A stretch of DNA of 64,000 nucleotides from Ostrinia nubilalis (lineage: Eukaryota; Arthropoda; Insecta; Lepidoptera; Crambidae): the NCBI RefSeq assembly GCF_963855985.1, contig NW_026973566.1:682001-746000 (forward strand). Reading direction: 5' to 3'. The position numbers and the translations under genes were made by a program. The notes under the pieces are model-generated. The model was not told the origin of the DNA. It saw nothing but the letters and a program-made list of their open reading frames with translations, and made no database searches. Below are positions 13,001-27,341 of this stretch, one piece after another (the stretch's first letter is position 1; each line of letters starts with the position of its first letter).

Positions 13001-15234
13001 TGTTGCGATCGGAGGTCAAAAACTTTGGAAAACAGGCAATACCTACCCTAAATTAGACCGAACCGAGGTTACGTGGTGAAGCTCAACAAAATCAAAATCT
13101 AACTCAAATTTCTAGAAAATAATAGCCTACCTTTAGGTTATATACATCATTTGAGCGCCATATTTTTTGCCTACACCCCCGTAACATTTTGAGACCCCTA
13201 GCACCCTTCCTGGCGATTTTATTCAATTTTTTAGATTTTTAATATTGACTTAGAATTTTTTCATACAAAATTTTATAACTTGGTAATTTTTGGTCGGATT
13301 TTCAAAATTTTTTCGCTTAAATAGATTCACCCTTTTCGGTTTAGCACTCCCGTGACGTTCGATTGACATCGTTTCATACTAAATTCTGCTTTTTTGGTGG
13401 TCTTTAGTGTTTCTTTTGGGATCTGAGACGGTTTTTGGGCGTCATTTTCAAAATTTTCTACGGCCACCCCCGGCGTTTTTCAGCTTTTTGGATTCGTCTC
13501 GGCGAGCCCTATCCATAGACACCTCATTTGTTGCGATCGGAGGTCAAAAACTTTGGAAAACAGGCAATACCTACCCTAAATTAGACCGAACCGAGGTTAC
13601 GTGGTGAAGCTCAACAAAATCAAAATCTAACTCAAATTTCTAGAAAATAATAGCCTACCTATAGGTTATATACATCATTTGAGCGCCATATTTTTTGCCT
13701 ACACCCCCGTAACATTTTGAGACCCCTAGCACCCTTCCTGGCGATTTTATTCAATTTTTTAGATTTTTAATATTGACTTAGAATTTTTTCATACAAAATT
13801 TTATAACTTGGTAATTTTTGGTCGGATTTTCAAAATTTTTTCGCTTAAATAGATTCACCCTTTTCGGTTTAGCACTCCCGTGACGTTCGATTGACATCGT
13901 TTCATACTAAATTCTGCTTTTTTGGTGGTCTTTAGTGTTTCTTTTGGGATCTGAGACGGTTTTTGGGCGTCATTTTCAAAATTTTCTACGGCCACCCCCG
14001 GCGTTTTTCAGCTTTTTGGATTCGTCTCGGCGAGCCCTATCCATAGACACCTCATTTGTTGCGATCGGAGGTCAAAAACTTTGGAAAACAGGCAATACCT
14101 ACCCTAAATTAGACCGAACCGAGGTTACGTGGTGAAGCTCAACAAAATCAAAATCTAACTCAAATTTCTAGAAAATAATAGCCTACCTTTAGGTTATATA
14201 CATCATTTGAGCGCCATATTTTTTGCCTACACCCCCGTAACATTTTGAGACCCCTAGCACCCTTCCTGGCGATTTTATTCAATTTTTTAGATTTTTAATA
14301 TTGACTTAGAATTTTTTCATACAAAATTTTATAACTTGGTAATTTTTGGTCGGATTTTCAAAATTTTTTCGCTTAAATAGATTCACCCTTTTCGGTTTAG
14401 CACTCCCGTGACGTTCGATTGACATCGTTTCATACTAAATTCTGCTTTTTTGGTGGTCTTTAGTGTTTCAAAATTTTCTAGGGCCACCCCCGGCGTTTTT
14501 CAGCTTTTTGGATTCGTCTCGGCGAGCCCTATCCATAGACACCTCATTTGTTGCGATCGGAGGTCAAAAACTTTGGAAAACAGGCAATACCTACCCTAAA
14601 TTAGACCGAACCGAGGTTACGTGGTGAAGCTCAACAAAATCAAAATCTAACTCAAATTTCTAGAAAATAATAGCCTACCTTTAGGTTATATACATCATTT
14701 GAGCGCCATATTTTTTGCCTACACCCCCGTAACATTTTGAGACCCCTAGCACCCTTCCTGGCGATTTTATTCAATTTTTTAGATTTTTAATATTGACTTA
14801 GAATTTTTTCATACAAAATTTTATAACTTGGTAATTTTTGGTCGGATTTTCAAAATTTTTTCGCTTAAATAGATTCACCCTTTTCGGTTTAGCACTCCCG
14901 TGACGTTCGATTGACATCGTTTCATACTAAATTCTGCTTTTTTGGTGGTCTTTAGTGTTTCTTTTGGGATCTGAGACGGTTTTTGGGCGTCATTTTCAAA
15001 ATTTTCTAGGGCCACCCCCGGCGTTTTTCAGCTTTTTGGATTCGTCTCGGCGAGCCCTATCCATAGACACCTCATTTGTTGCGATCGGAGGTCAAAAACT
15101 TTGGAAAACAGGCAATACCTACCCTAAATTAGACCGAACCGAGGTTACGTGGTGAAGCTCAACAAAATCAAAATCTAACTCAAATTTCTAGAAAATAATA
15201 GCCTACCTATAGGTTATATACATCATTTGAGCGC
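10099..15234 (+). repeat. Satellite array, block 3 (10 monomers)
   Basis: Monomers start at 10099 (A), 10627 (B), 11119 (C), 11647 (B), 12139 (C), 12667 (B), 13159 (C), 13687 (C), 14215 (B) and 14707 (C). The B-C pair (1020 bp) is repeated in tandem. The C monomers at 12139, 13159 and 13687 share a private base change (tctacggcc instead of tctagggcc), which shows that these copies are recent duplicates of one another. Confidence 0.96.
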
Positions 15235-18200
15235 CATATTTTTTGCCTACACCCCCGTAACATTTTGAGACCCCTAGCACCCTTCCTGGCGATTTTATTC
15301 AATTTTTTAGATTTTTAATATTGACTTAGAATTTTTTCATACAAAATTTTATAACTTGGTAATTTTTGGTCGGATTTTCAAAATTTTTTCGCTTAAATAG
15401 ATTCACCCTTTTCGGTTTAGCACTCCCGTGACGTTCGATTGACATCGTTTCATACTAAATTCTGCTTTTTTGGTGGTCTTTAGTGTTTCTTTTGGGATCT
15501 GAGACGGTTTTTGGGCGTCATTTTCAAAATTTTCTAGGGCCACCCCCGACGTTATTCGGCTTTTTGGATTCGTCTCGGCGAGCCCTATCCATAGACACCT
15601 CATTTGTTGCGATCGGAGGTCAAAAACTTTGGAAAACAGGCAATACCTACCCTAAATTAGACCGAACCGAGGTTACGTGGTGAAGCTCAACAAAATCAAA
15701 ATCTAACTCAAATTTCTAGAAAATAATAGCCTACCTATAGGTTATATACATCATTTGAGCGCCATATTTTTTGCCTACACCCCCGTAACATTTTGAGACC
15801 CCTAGCACCCTTCCTGGCGATTTTATTCAATTTTTTAGATTTTTAATATTGACTTAGAATTTTTTCATACAAAATTTTATAACTTGGTAATTTTTGGTCG
15901 GATTTTCAAAATTTTTTCGCTTAAATAGATTCACCCTTTTCGGTTTAGCACTCCCGTGACGTTCGATTGACATCGTTTCATACTAAATTCTGCTTTTTTG
16001 GTGGTCTTTAGTGTTTCAAAATTTTCTAGGGCCACCCCCGGCGTTTTTCAGCTTTTTGGATTCGTCTCGGCGAGCCCTATCCATAGACACCTCATTTGTT
16101 GCGATCGGAGGTCAAAAACTTTGGAAAACAGGCAATACCTACCCTAAATTAGACCGAACCGAGGTTACGTGGTGAAGCTCAACAAAATCAAAATCTAACT
16201 CAAATTTCTAGAAAATAATAGCCTACCTTTAGGTTATATACATCATTTGAGCGCCATATTTTTTGCCTACACCCCCGTAACATTTTGAGACCCCTAGCAC
16301 CCTTCCTGGCGATTTTATTCAATTTTTTAGATTTTTAATATTGACTTAGAATTTTTTCATACAAAATTTTATAACTTGGTAATTTTTGGTCGGATTTTCA
16401 AAATTTTTTCGCTTAAATAGATTCACCCTTTTCGGTTTAGCACTCCCGTGACGTTCGATTGACATCGTTTCATACTAAATTCTGCTTTTTTGGTGGTCTT
16501 TAGTGTTTCTTTTGGGATCTGAGACGGTTTTTGGGCGTCATTTTCAAAATTTTCTAGGGCCACCCCCGGCGTTTTTCAGCTTTTTGGATTCGTCTCGGCG
16601 AGCCCTATCCATAGACACCTCATTTGTTGCGATCGGAGGTCAAAAACTTTGGAAAACAGGCAATACCTACCCTAAATTAGACCGAACCGAGGTTACGTGG
16701 TGAAGCTCAACAAAATCAAAATCTAACTCAAATTTCTAGAAAATAATAGCCTACCTATAGGTTATATACATCATTTGAGCGCCATATTTTTTGCCTACAC
16801 CCCCGTAACATTTTGAGACCCCTAGCACCCTTCCTGGCGATTTTATTCAATTTTTTAGATTTTTAATATTGACTTAGAATTTTTTCATACAAAATTTTAT
16901 AACTTGGTAATTTTTGGTCGGATTTTCAAAATTTTTTCGCTTAAATAGATTCACCCTTTTCGGTTTAGCACTCCCGTGACGTTCGATTGACATCGTTTCA
17001 TACTAAATTCTGCTTTTTTGGTGGTCTTTAGTGTTTCTTTTGGGATCTGAGACGGTTTTTGGGCGTCATTTTCAAAAATTTCTAGGGCCACCCCTGGCGT
17101 TTTTCAGCTTTTTGGATTCGTCTCGGCGAGCCCTATCCATAGACACCTCATTTGTTGCGATCGGAGGTCAAAAACTTTGGAAAACAGGCAATACCTACCC
17201 TAAATTAGACCGAACCGAGGTTACGTGGTGAAGCTCAACAAAATCAAAATCTAACTCAAATTTCTAGAAAATAATAGCCTACCTATAGGTTATATACATC
17301 ATTTGAGCGCCATACTTTTTGCCTACACCCCCGTAACATTTTGAGACCCCTAGCACCCTTCCTGGCGATTTTATTCAATTTTTTAGATTTTTAATATTGA
17401 CTTAGAATTTTTTCATACAAAATTTTATAACTTGGTAATTTTTGGTCGGATTTTCAAAAATTTTTCGCTTAAATAGATTCACCCTTTTCGGTTTAGCACT
17501 CCCGTGACGTTCGATTGACATCGTTTCATACTAAATTCTGCTTTTTTGGTGGTCTTTAGTGTTTCAAAATTTTCTAGGGCCACCCCCGGCGTTTTTCAGC
17601 TTTTTGGATTCGTCTCGGCGAGCCCTATCCATAGACACCTCATTTGTTGCGATCGGAGGTCAAAAACTTTGGAAAACAGGCAATACCTACCCTAAATTAG
17701 ACCGAACCGAGGTTACGTGGTGAAGCTCAACAAAATCAAAATCTAACTCAAATTTCTAGAAAATAATAGCCTACCTTTAGGTTATATACATCATTTGAGC
17801 GCCATATTTTTTGCCTACACCCCCGTAACATTTTGAGACCCCTAGCACCCTTCCTGGCGATTTTATTCAATTTTTTAGATTTTTAATATTGACTTAGAAT
17901 TTTTTCATACAAAATTTTATAACTTGGTAATTTTTGGTCGGATTTTCAAAATTTTTTCGCTTAAATAGATTCACCCTTTTCGGTTTAGCACTCCCGTGAC
18001 GTTCGATTGACATCGTTTCATACTAAATTCTGCTTTTTTGGTGGTCTTTAGTGTTTCTTTTGGGATCTGAGACGGTTTTTGGGCGTCATTTTCAAAATTT
18101 TCTAGGGCCACCCCCGGCGTTTTTCAGCTTTTTGGATTCGTCTCGGCGAGCCCTATCCATAGACACCTCATTTGTTGCGATCGGAGGTCAAAAACTTTGG

Positions 18201-20442
18201 AAAACAGGCAATACCTACCCTAAATTAGACCGAACCGAGGTTACGTGGTGAAGCTCAACAAAATCAAAATCTAACTCAAATTTCTAGAAAATAATAGCCT
18301 ACCTATAGGTTATATACATCATTTGAGCGCCATATTTTTTGCCTACACCCCCGTAACATTTTGAGACCCCTAGCACCCTTCCTGGCGATTTTATTCAATT
18401 TTTTAGATTTTTAATATTGACTTAGAATTTTTTCATACAAAATTTTATAACTTGGTAATTTTTGGTCGGATTTTCAAAATTTTTTCGCTTAAATAGATTC
18501 ACCCTTTTCGGTTTAGCACTCCCGTGACGTTCGATTGACATCGTTTCATACTAAATTCTGCTTTTTTGGTGGTCTTTAGTGTTTCTTTTGGGATCTGAGA
18601 CGGTTTTTGGGCGTCATTTTCAAAATTTTCTAGGGCCACCCCCGGCGTTTTTCAGCTTTTTGGATTCGTCTCGGCGAGCCCTATCCATAGACACCTCATT
18701 TGTTGCGATCGGAGGTCAAAAACTTTGGAAAACAGGCAATACCTACCCTAAATTAGACCGAACCGAGGTTACGTGGTGAAGCTCAACAAAATCAAAATCT
18801 AACTCAAACTTCTAGAAAATAATAGCCTACCTATAGGTTATATACATCATTTGAGCGCCATATTTTTTGCCTACAACCCCGTAACATTTTGAGACCCCTA
18901 GCACCCTTCCTGGCGATTTTATTCAATTTTTTAGATTTTTAATATTGACTTAGAATTTTTTCATACAAAATTTTATAACTTGGTAATTTTTGGTCGGATT
19001 TTCAAAATTTTTTCGCTTAAATAGATTCACCCTTTTCGGTTTAGCACTCCCGTGACGTTCGATTGACATCGTTTCATACTAAATTCTGCTTTTTTGGTGG
19101 TCTTTAGTGTTTCTTTTGGGATCTGAGACGGTTTTTGGGCGTCATTTTCAAAATTTTCTAGGGCCACCCCCGACGTTATTCGGCTTTTTGGATTCGTCTC
19201 GGCGAGCCCTATCCATAGACACCTCATTTGTTGCGATCGGAGGTCAAAAACTTTGGAAAACAGGCAATACCTACCCTAAATTAGACCGAACCGAGGTTAC
19301 GTGGTGAAGCTCAACAAAATCAAAATCTAACTCAAATTTCTAGAAAATAATAGCCTACCTATAGGTTATATACATCATTTGAGCGCCATATTTTTTGCCT
19401 ACACCCCCGTAACATTTTGAGACCCCTAGCACCCTTCCTGGCGATTTTATTCAATTTTTTAGATTTTTAATATTGACTTAGAATTTTTTCATACAAAATT
19501 TTATAACTTGGTAATTTTTGGTCGGATTTTCAAAATTTTTTCGCTTAAATAGATTCACCCTTTTCGGTTTAGCACTCCCGTGACGTTCGATTGACATCGT
19601 TTCATACTAAATTCTGCTTTTTTGGTGGTCTTTAGTGTTTCTTTTGGGATCTGAGACGGTTTTTGGGCGTCATTTTCAAAATTTTCTAGGGCCACCCCCG
19701 GCGTTTTTCAGCTTTTTGGATTCGTCTCGGCGAGCCCTATCCATAGACACCTCATTTGTTGCGATCGGAGGTCAAAAACTTTGGAAAACAGGCAATACCT
19801 ACCCTAAATTAGACCGAACCGAGGTTACGTGGTGAAGCTCAACAAAATCAAAATCTAACTCAAACTTCTAGAAAATAATAGCCTACCTATAGGTTATATA
19901 CATCATTTGAGCGCCATATTTTTTGCCTACAACCCCGTAACATTTTGAGACCCCTAGCACCCTTCCTGGCGATTTTATTCAATTTTTTAGATTTTTAATA
20001 TTGACTTAGAATTTTTTCATACAAAATTTTATAACTTGGTAATTTTTGGTCGGATTTTCAAAATTTTTTCGCTTAAATAGATTCACCCTTTTCGGTTTAG
20101 CACTCCCGTGACGTTCGATTGACATCGTTTCATACTAAATTCTGCTTTTTTGGTGGTCTTTAGTGTTTCTTTTGGGATCTGAGACGGTTTTTGGGCGTCA
20201 TTTTCAAAATTTTCTAGGGCCACCCCCGGCGTTTTTCAGCTTTTTGGATTCGTCTCGGCGAGCCCTATCCATAGACACCTCATTTGTTGCGATCGGAGGT
20301 CAAAAACTTTGGAAAACAGGCAATACCTACCCTAAATTAGACCGAACCGAGGTTACGTGGTGAAGCTCAACAAAATCAAAATCTAACTCAAATTTCTAGA
20401 AAATAATAGCCTACCTATAGGTTATATACATCATTTGAGCGC
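15235..20442 (+). repeat. Satellite array, block 4 (10 monomers)
   Basis: Monomers start at 15235 (A), 15763 (B), 16255 (C), 16783 (K), 17311 (B), 17803 (C), 18331 (C), 18859 (A), 19387 (C) and 19915 (C). Type K is a C-type monomer with caaaaatttctagg and cccctggcg. The monomers at 18859 and 19915 share tgcctacaaccccg and follow monomers ending with actcaaacttctag, which is further evidence of local duplication. Confidence 0.96.
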
Positions 20443-23400
20443 CATATTTTTTGCCTACACCCCCGTAACATTTTGAGACCCCTAGCACCCTTCCTGGCGA
20501 TTTTATTCAATTTTTTAGATTTTTAATATTGACTTAGAATTTTTTCATACAAAATTTTATAACTTGGTAATTTTTGGTCGGATTTTCAAAATTTTTTCGC
20601 TTAAATAGATTCACCCTTTTCGGTTTAGCACTCCCGTGACGTTCGATTGACATCGTTTCATACTAAATTCTGCTTTTTTGGTGGTCTTTAGTGTTTCTTT
20701 TGGGATCTGAGACGGTTTTTGGGCGTCATTTTCAAAATTTTCTAGGGCCACCCCCGACGTTATTCGGCTTTTTGGATTCGTCTCGGCGAGCCCTATCCAT
20801 AGACACCTCATTTGTTGCGATCGGAGGTCAAAAACTTTGGAAAACAGGCAATACCTACCCTAAATTAGACCGAACCGAGGTTACGTGGTGAAGCTCAACA
20901 AAATCAAAATCTAACTCAAATTTCTAGAAAATAATAGCCTACCTATAGGTTATATACATCATTTGAGCGCCATATTTTTTGCCTACACCCCCGTAACATT
21001 TTGAGACCCCTAGCACCCTTCCTGGCGATTTTATTCAATTTTTTAGATTTTTAATATTGACTTAGAATTTTTTCATACAAAATTTTATAACTTGGTAATT
21101 TTTGGTCGGATTTTCAAAATTTTTTCGCTTAAATAGATTCACCCTTTTCGGTTTAGCACTCCCGTGACGTTCGATTGACATCGTTTCATACTAAATTCTG
21201 CTTTTTTGGTGGTCTTTAGTGTTTCAAAATTTTCTAGGGCCACCCCCGGCGTTTTTCAGCTTTTTGGATTCGTCTCGGCGAGCCCTATCCATAGACACCT
21301 CATTTGTTGCGATCGGAGGTCAAAAACTTTGGAAAACAGGCAATACCTACCCTAAATTAGACCGAACCGAGGTTACGTGGTGAAGCTCAACAAAATCAAA
21401 ATCTAACTCAAATTTCTAGAAAATAATAGCCTACCTTTAGGTTATATACATCATTTGAGCGCCATATTTTTTGCCTACACCCCCGTAACATTTTGAGACC
21501 CCTAGCACCCTTCCTGGCGATTTTATTCAATTTTTTAGATTTTTAATATTGACTTAGAATTTTTTCATACAAAATTTTATAACTTGGTAATTTTTGGTCG
21601 GATTTTCAAAATTTTTTCGCTTAAATAGATTCACCCTTTTCGGTTTAGCACTCCCGTGACGTTCGATTGACATCGTTTCATACTAAATTCTGCTTTTTTG
21701 GTGGTCTTTAGTGTTTCTTTTGGGATCTGAGACGGTTTTTGGGCGTCATTTTCAAAATTTTCTAGGGCCACCCCCGGCGTTTTTCAGCTTTTTGGATTCG
21801 TCTCGGCGAGCCCTATCCATAGACACCTCATTTGTTGCGATCGGAGGTCAAAAACTTTGGAAAACAGGCAATACCTACCCTAAATTAGACCGAACCGAGG
21901 TTACGTGGTGAAGCTCAACAAAATCAAAATCTAACTCAAATTTCTAGAAAATAATAGCCTACCTATAGGTTATATACATCATTTGAGCGCCATATTTTTT
22001 GCCTACAACCCCGTAACATTTTGAGACCCCTAGCACCCTTCCTGGCGATTTTATTCAATTTTTTAGATTTTTAATATTGACTTAGAATTTTTTCATACAA
22101 AATTTTATAACTTGGTAATTTTTGGTCGGATTTTCAAAATTTTTTCGCTTAAATAGATTCACCCTTTTCGGTTTAGCACTCCCGTGACGTTCGATTGACA
22201 TCGTTTCATACTAAATTCTGCTTTTTTGGTGGTCTTTAGTGTTTCTTTTGGGATCTGAGACGGTTTTTGGGCGTCATTTTCAAAAATTTCTAGGGCCACC
22301 CCTGGCGTTTTTCAGCTTTTTGGATTCGTCTCGGCGAGCCCTATCCATAGACACCTCATTTGTTGCGATCGGAGGTCAAAAACTTTGGAAAACAGGCAAT
22401 ACCTACCCTAAATTAGACCGAACCGAGGTTACGTGGTGAAGCTCAACAAAATCAAAATCTAACTCAAATTTCTAGAAAATAATAGCCTACCTATAGGTTA
22501 TATACATCATTTGAGCGCCATATTTTTTGCCTACACCCCCGTAACATTTTGAGACCCCTAGCACCCTTCCTGGCGATTTTATTCAATTTTTTAGATTTTT
22601 AATATTGACTTAGAATTTTTTCATACAAAATTTTATAACTTGGTAATTTTTGGTCGGATTTTCAAAAATTTTTCGCTTAAATAGATTCACCCTTTTCGGT
22701 TTAGCACTCCCGTGACGTTCGATTGACATCGTTTCATACTAAATTCTGCTTTTTTGGTGGTCTTTAGTGTTTCAAAATTTTCTAGGGCCACCCCCGGCGT
22801 TTTTCAGCTTTTTGGATTCGTCTCGGCGAGCCCTATCCATAGACACCTCATTTGTTGCGATCGGAGGTCAAAAACTTTGGAAAACAGGCAATACCTACCC
22901 TAAATTAGACCGAACCGAGGTTACGTGGTGAAGCTCAACAAAATCAAAATCTAACTCAAATTTCTAGAAAATAATAGCCTACCTTTAGGTTATATACATC
23001 ATTTGAGCGCCATATTTTTTGCCTACACCCCCGTAACATTTTGAGACCCCTAGCACCCTTCCTGGCGATTTTATTCAATTTTTTAGATTTTTAATATTGA
23101 CTTAGAATTTTTTCATACAAAATTTTATAACTTGGTAATTTTTGGTCGGATTTTCAAAATTTTTTCGCTTAAATAGATTCACCCTTTTCGGTTTAGCACT
23201 CCCGTGACGTTCGATTGACATCGTTTCATACTAAATTCTGCTTTTTTGGTGGTCTTTAGTGTTTCAAAATTTTCTAGGGCCACCCCCGGCGTTTTTCAGC
23301 TTTTTGGATTCGTCTCGGCGAGCCCTATCCATAGACACCTCATTTGTTGCGATCGGAGGTCAAAAACTTTGGAAAACAGGCAATACCTACCCTAAATTAG

Positions 23401-24558
23401 ACCGAACCGAGGTTACGTGGTGAAGCTCAACAAAATCAAAATCTAACTCAAATTTCTAGAAAATAATAGCCTACCTTTAGGTTATATACATCATTTGAGC
23501 GCCATATTTTTTGCCTACACCCCCGTAACATTTTGAGACCCCTAGCACCCTTCCTGGCGATTTTATTCAATTTTTTAGATTTTTAATATTGACTTAGAAT
23601 TTTTTCATACAAAATTTTATAACTTGGTAATTTTTGGTCGGATTTTCAAAATTTTTTCGCTTAAATAGATTCACCCTTTTCGGTTTAGCACTCCCGTGAC
23701 GTTCGATTGACATCGTTTCATACTAAATTCTGCTTTTTTGGTGGTCTTTAGTGTTTCTTTTGGGATCTGAGACGGTTTTTGGGCGTCATTTTCAAAATTT
23801 TCTAGGGCCACCCCCGGCGTTTTTCAGCTTTTTGGATTCGTCTCGGCGAGCCCTATCCATAGACACCTCATTTGTTGCGATCGGAGGTCAAAAACTTTGG
23901 AAAACAGGCAATACCTACCCTAAATTAGACCGAACCGAGGTTACGTGGTGAAGCTCAACAAAATCAAAATCTAACTCAAACTTCTAGAAAATAATAGCCT
24001 ACCTATAGGTTATATACATCATTTGAGCGCCATATTTTTTGCCTACAACCCCGTAACATTTTGAGACCCCTAGCACCCTTCCTGGCGATTTTATTCAATT
24101 TTTTAGATTTTTAATATTGACTTAGAATTTTTTCATACAAAATTTTATAACTTGGTAATTTTTGGTCGGATTTTCAAAATTTTTTCGCTTAAATAGATTC
24201 ACCCTTTTCGGTTTAGCACTCCCGTGACGTTCGATTGACATCGTTTCATACTAAATTCTGCTTTTTTGGTGGTCTTTAGTGTTTCTTTTGGGATCTGAGA
24301 CGGTTTTTGGGCGTCATTTTAAAAAATTTCTAGGGCCACCCCTGGCGTTTTTCAGCTTTTTGGATTCGTCTCGGCGAGCCCTATCCATAGACACCTCATT
24401 TGTTGCGATCGGAGGTCAAAAACTTTGGAAAACAGGCAATACCTACCCTAAATTAGACCGAACCGAGGTTACGTGGTGAAGCTCAACAAAATCAAAATCT
24501 AACTCAAATTTCTAGAAAATAATAGCCTACCTATAGGTTATATACATCATTTGAGCGC
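20443..24558 (+). repeat. Satellite array, block 5 (8 monomers)
   Basis: Monomers start at 20443 (A), 20971 (B), 21463 (C), 21991 (K), 22519 (B), 23011 (B), 23503 (C) and 24031 (K). The run A-B-C-K-B repeats block 4 at an offset of 5208 bp, including the K-specific bases. Two consecutive 492-bp monomers (22519 and 23011) occur only here. Confidence 0.96.
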
Positions 24559-26660
24559 CATATTTTTTGCCTACACCCCCGTAACATTTTGAGACCCCTA
24601 GCACCCTTCCTGGCGATTTTATTCAATTTTTTAGATTTTTAATATTGACTTAGAATTTTTTCATACAAAATTTTATAACTTGGTAATTTTTGGTCGGATT
24701 TTCAAAAATTTTTCGCTTAAATAGATTCACCCTTTTCGGTTTAGCACTCCCGTGACGTTCGATTGACATCGTTTCATACTAAATTCTGCTTTTTTGGTGG
24801 TCTTTAGTGTTTCTTTTGGGATCTGAGACGGTTTTTGGGCGTCATTTTCAAAATTTTCTAGGGCCACCCCCGGCGTTTTTCAGCTTTTTAGATTCGTCTC
24901 GGCGAGCCCTATCCATAGATACCTCATTTGTTGCGATCGGAGGTCAAAAACTTTGGAAAACAGGCAATACCTACCCTAAATTAGACCGAACCGAGGTTAC
25001 GTGGTGAAGCTCAACAAAATCAAAATCTAACTCAAATTTCTAGAAAATAATAGCCTACCTGTAGGTTATATACATCATTTTGAGCGCCATATTTTTTTCC
25101 TACACCCCCGTAACATTTTGAGACCCCTAGCACCCTTCCTGGCGATTTTATTCAATTTTTTAGATTTTTAATATTGACTTAGAATTTTTTCATACAAAAT
25201 TTTATAACTTGGTAATTTTTGGTCGGATTTTCAAAATTTTTTCGCTTAAATAGATTCACCCTTTTCGGTTTAGCACTCCCGTGACGTTCGATTGACATCG
25301 TTTCATACTAAATTCTGCTTTTTTGGTGGCCTTTAGTGTTTCTTTTGGGATCTGAGACGGTTTTTGGGCGTCATTTTCAAAATTTTCTAGGGCCACCCCC
25401 GGCGTTTTTCAGCTTTTTGGATTCGTCTCGGCGAGCCCTATCCATAGACACCTCATTTGTTGCGATCGGAGGTCAAAAACTTTGGAAAACAGGCAATACC
25501 TACCCTAAATTAGACCGAACCGAGGTTACGTGGTGAAGCTCAACAAAATCAAAATCTAACTCAAATTTCTAGAAAATAATAGCCTACCTATAGGTTATAT
25601 ACATCATTTGAGCGCCATATTTTTTGCCTACACCCCCGTAACATTTTGAGACCCCTAGCACCCTTCCTGGCGATTTTATTCAATTTTTTAGATTTTTAAT
25701 ATTGACTTAGAATTTTTTCATACAAAATTTTATAACTTGGTAATTTTTGGTCGGATTTTCAAAAATTTTTCGCTTAAATAGATTCACCCTTTTCGGTTTA
25801 GCACTCCCGTGACGTTCGATTGACATCGTTTCATACTAAATTCTGCTTTTTTGGTGGTCTTTAGTGTTTCTTTTGGGATCTGAGACGGTTTTTGGGCGTC
25901 ATTTTCAAAATTTTCTAGGGCCACCCCCGGCGTTTTTCAGCTTTTTAGATTCGTCTCGGCGAGCCCTATCCATAGATACCTCATTTGTTGCGATCGGAGG
26001 TCAAAAACTTTGGAAAACAGGCAATACCTACCCTAAATTAGACCGAACCGAGGTTACGTGGTGAAGCTCAACAAAATCAAAATCTAACTCAAATTTCTAG
26101 AAAATAATAGCCTACCTGTAGGTTATATACATCATTTTGAGCGCCTTATTTTTTTCCTACACCCCCGTAACATTTTGAGACCCCTAGCACCCTTCCTGGC
26201 GATTTTATTCAATTTTTTAGATTTTTAATATTGACTTAGAATTTTTTCATACAAAATTTTATAACTTGGTAATTTTTGGTCGGATTTTCAAAATTTTTTC
26301 GCTTAAATAGATTCACCCTTTTCGGTTTAGCACTCCCGTGACGTTCGATTGACATCGTTTCATACTAAATTCTGCTTTTTTGGTGGCCTTTAGTGTTTCT
26401 TTTGGGATCTGAGACGGTTTTTGGGCGTCATTTTCAAAATTTTCTAGGGCCACCCCCGGCGTTTTTCAGCTTTTTGGATTCGTCTCGGCGAGCCCTATCC
26501 ATAGACACCTCATTTGTTGCGATCGGAGGTCAAAAACTTTGGAAAACAGGCAATACCTACCCTAAATTAGACCGAACCGAGGTTACGTGGTGAAGCTCAA
26601 CAAAATCAAAATCTAACTCAAATTTCTAGAAAATAATAGCCTACCTATACCTAGGTTATA
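24559..26660 (+). repeat. Satellite array, block 6: diverged dimers at the array edge
   Basis: Four monomers start at 24559, 25088, 25616 and 26145 and form two copies of a roughly 1057-bp dimer. The first member of each pair has ctttttagattcg, catagatacc and ctgtaggtta. The second follows a catcattttgagcgcc variant and has ggtggcctttag. The last monomer ends with an extra 4 bases (cctatacctaggttata) and is cut by the TA-flanked transposon. Edge monomers carry more private changes than central ones, as is usual for satellites. Confidence 0.94.
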
Positions 26661-27184
26661 CAGGGTGTCCCGTAATGTAACGTCAAGCCGGAACTGGGTG
26701 TTGAGGCAAGTTGTGCTGGTTATCAGAAAAATATAAAAAAAAATCTATGTGGCATATTTTAAAAATAATAGGCATTTAAAAAAAATCAAAAAATTCTACT
26801 CCAGGTGACGGTCCTTTTGCTCGTGTTGCCACAAATCTTCACTTTTTCCAAAATTTTTTTTTTGTTATGTAGTAACCCTGAATAATGCTTCTCTAAATTG
26901 TTATCAAAATTACAAAACCAGCTGCTCCAGCTTGGACGAAAAAAATACAATATTCCCAAAAAAAATTTCAAAATAAAAATTTAGCCTAGTTTAAACTGAC
27001 TGTACTGAAAAAAAATTGTACTACGCGAGTACGGCAAGTGACGTCATAATTTGGCGCATTTAGTAAGGATTCCAAAATGGTATAACACTTGGTAAATTCT
27101 TGCGGTAAGTGTCGACAATTATTGGTTTTTTGGAAATAATCCCATTTTTAACTTTATCTACCTTGGTTAAAATTATTATTCTAA
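26661..27184 (+). repeat. Left terminal inverted repeat
   Basis: 524-bp left arm; its complement is found at 29982-30494, from cagggtgtcccg to the inner border near attattctaa. Several A/T-tract length differences separate the arms, so they have aged independently. A frame at 26786-26971 is a by-product of the arm sequence and has no recognisable domain. Confidence 0.88.
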
Positions 27185-27341
27185 TGAAACCAAAATTCAA
27201 GTTTCTGTGACTGACTACCGTACAATCAGTCACAGAAACTTTTGTCACCATGACAGTAATTAGTAGTTGACATACTGTGACAAAAGTCACCCGTGCGCGC
27301 GCGCCTTTACTACCTGCCCTGTCTGCACTTGTACTTGGTAA

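Noticed and set aside
1..26660. CRISPR-like array
   Set aside because: The repeats are about 500 bp long, directly adjacent and without unique spacers, in a eukaryotic context.
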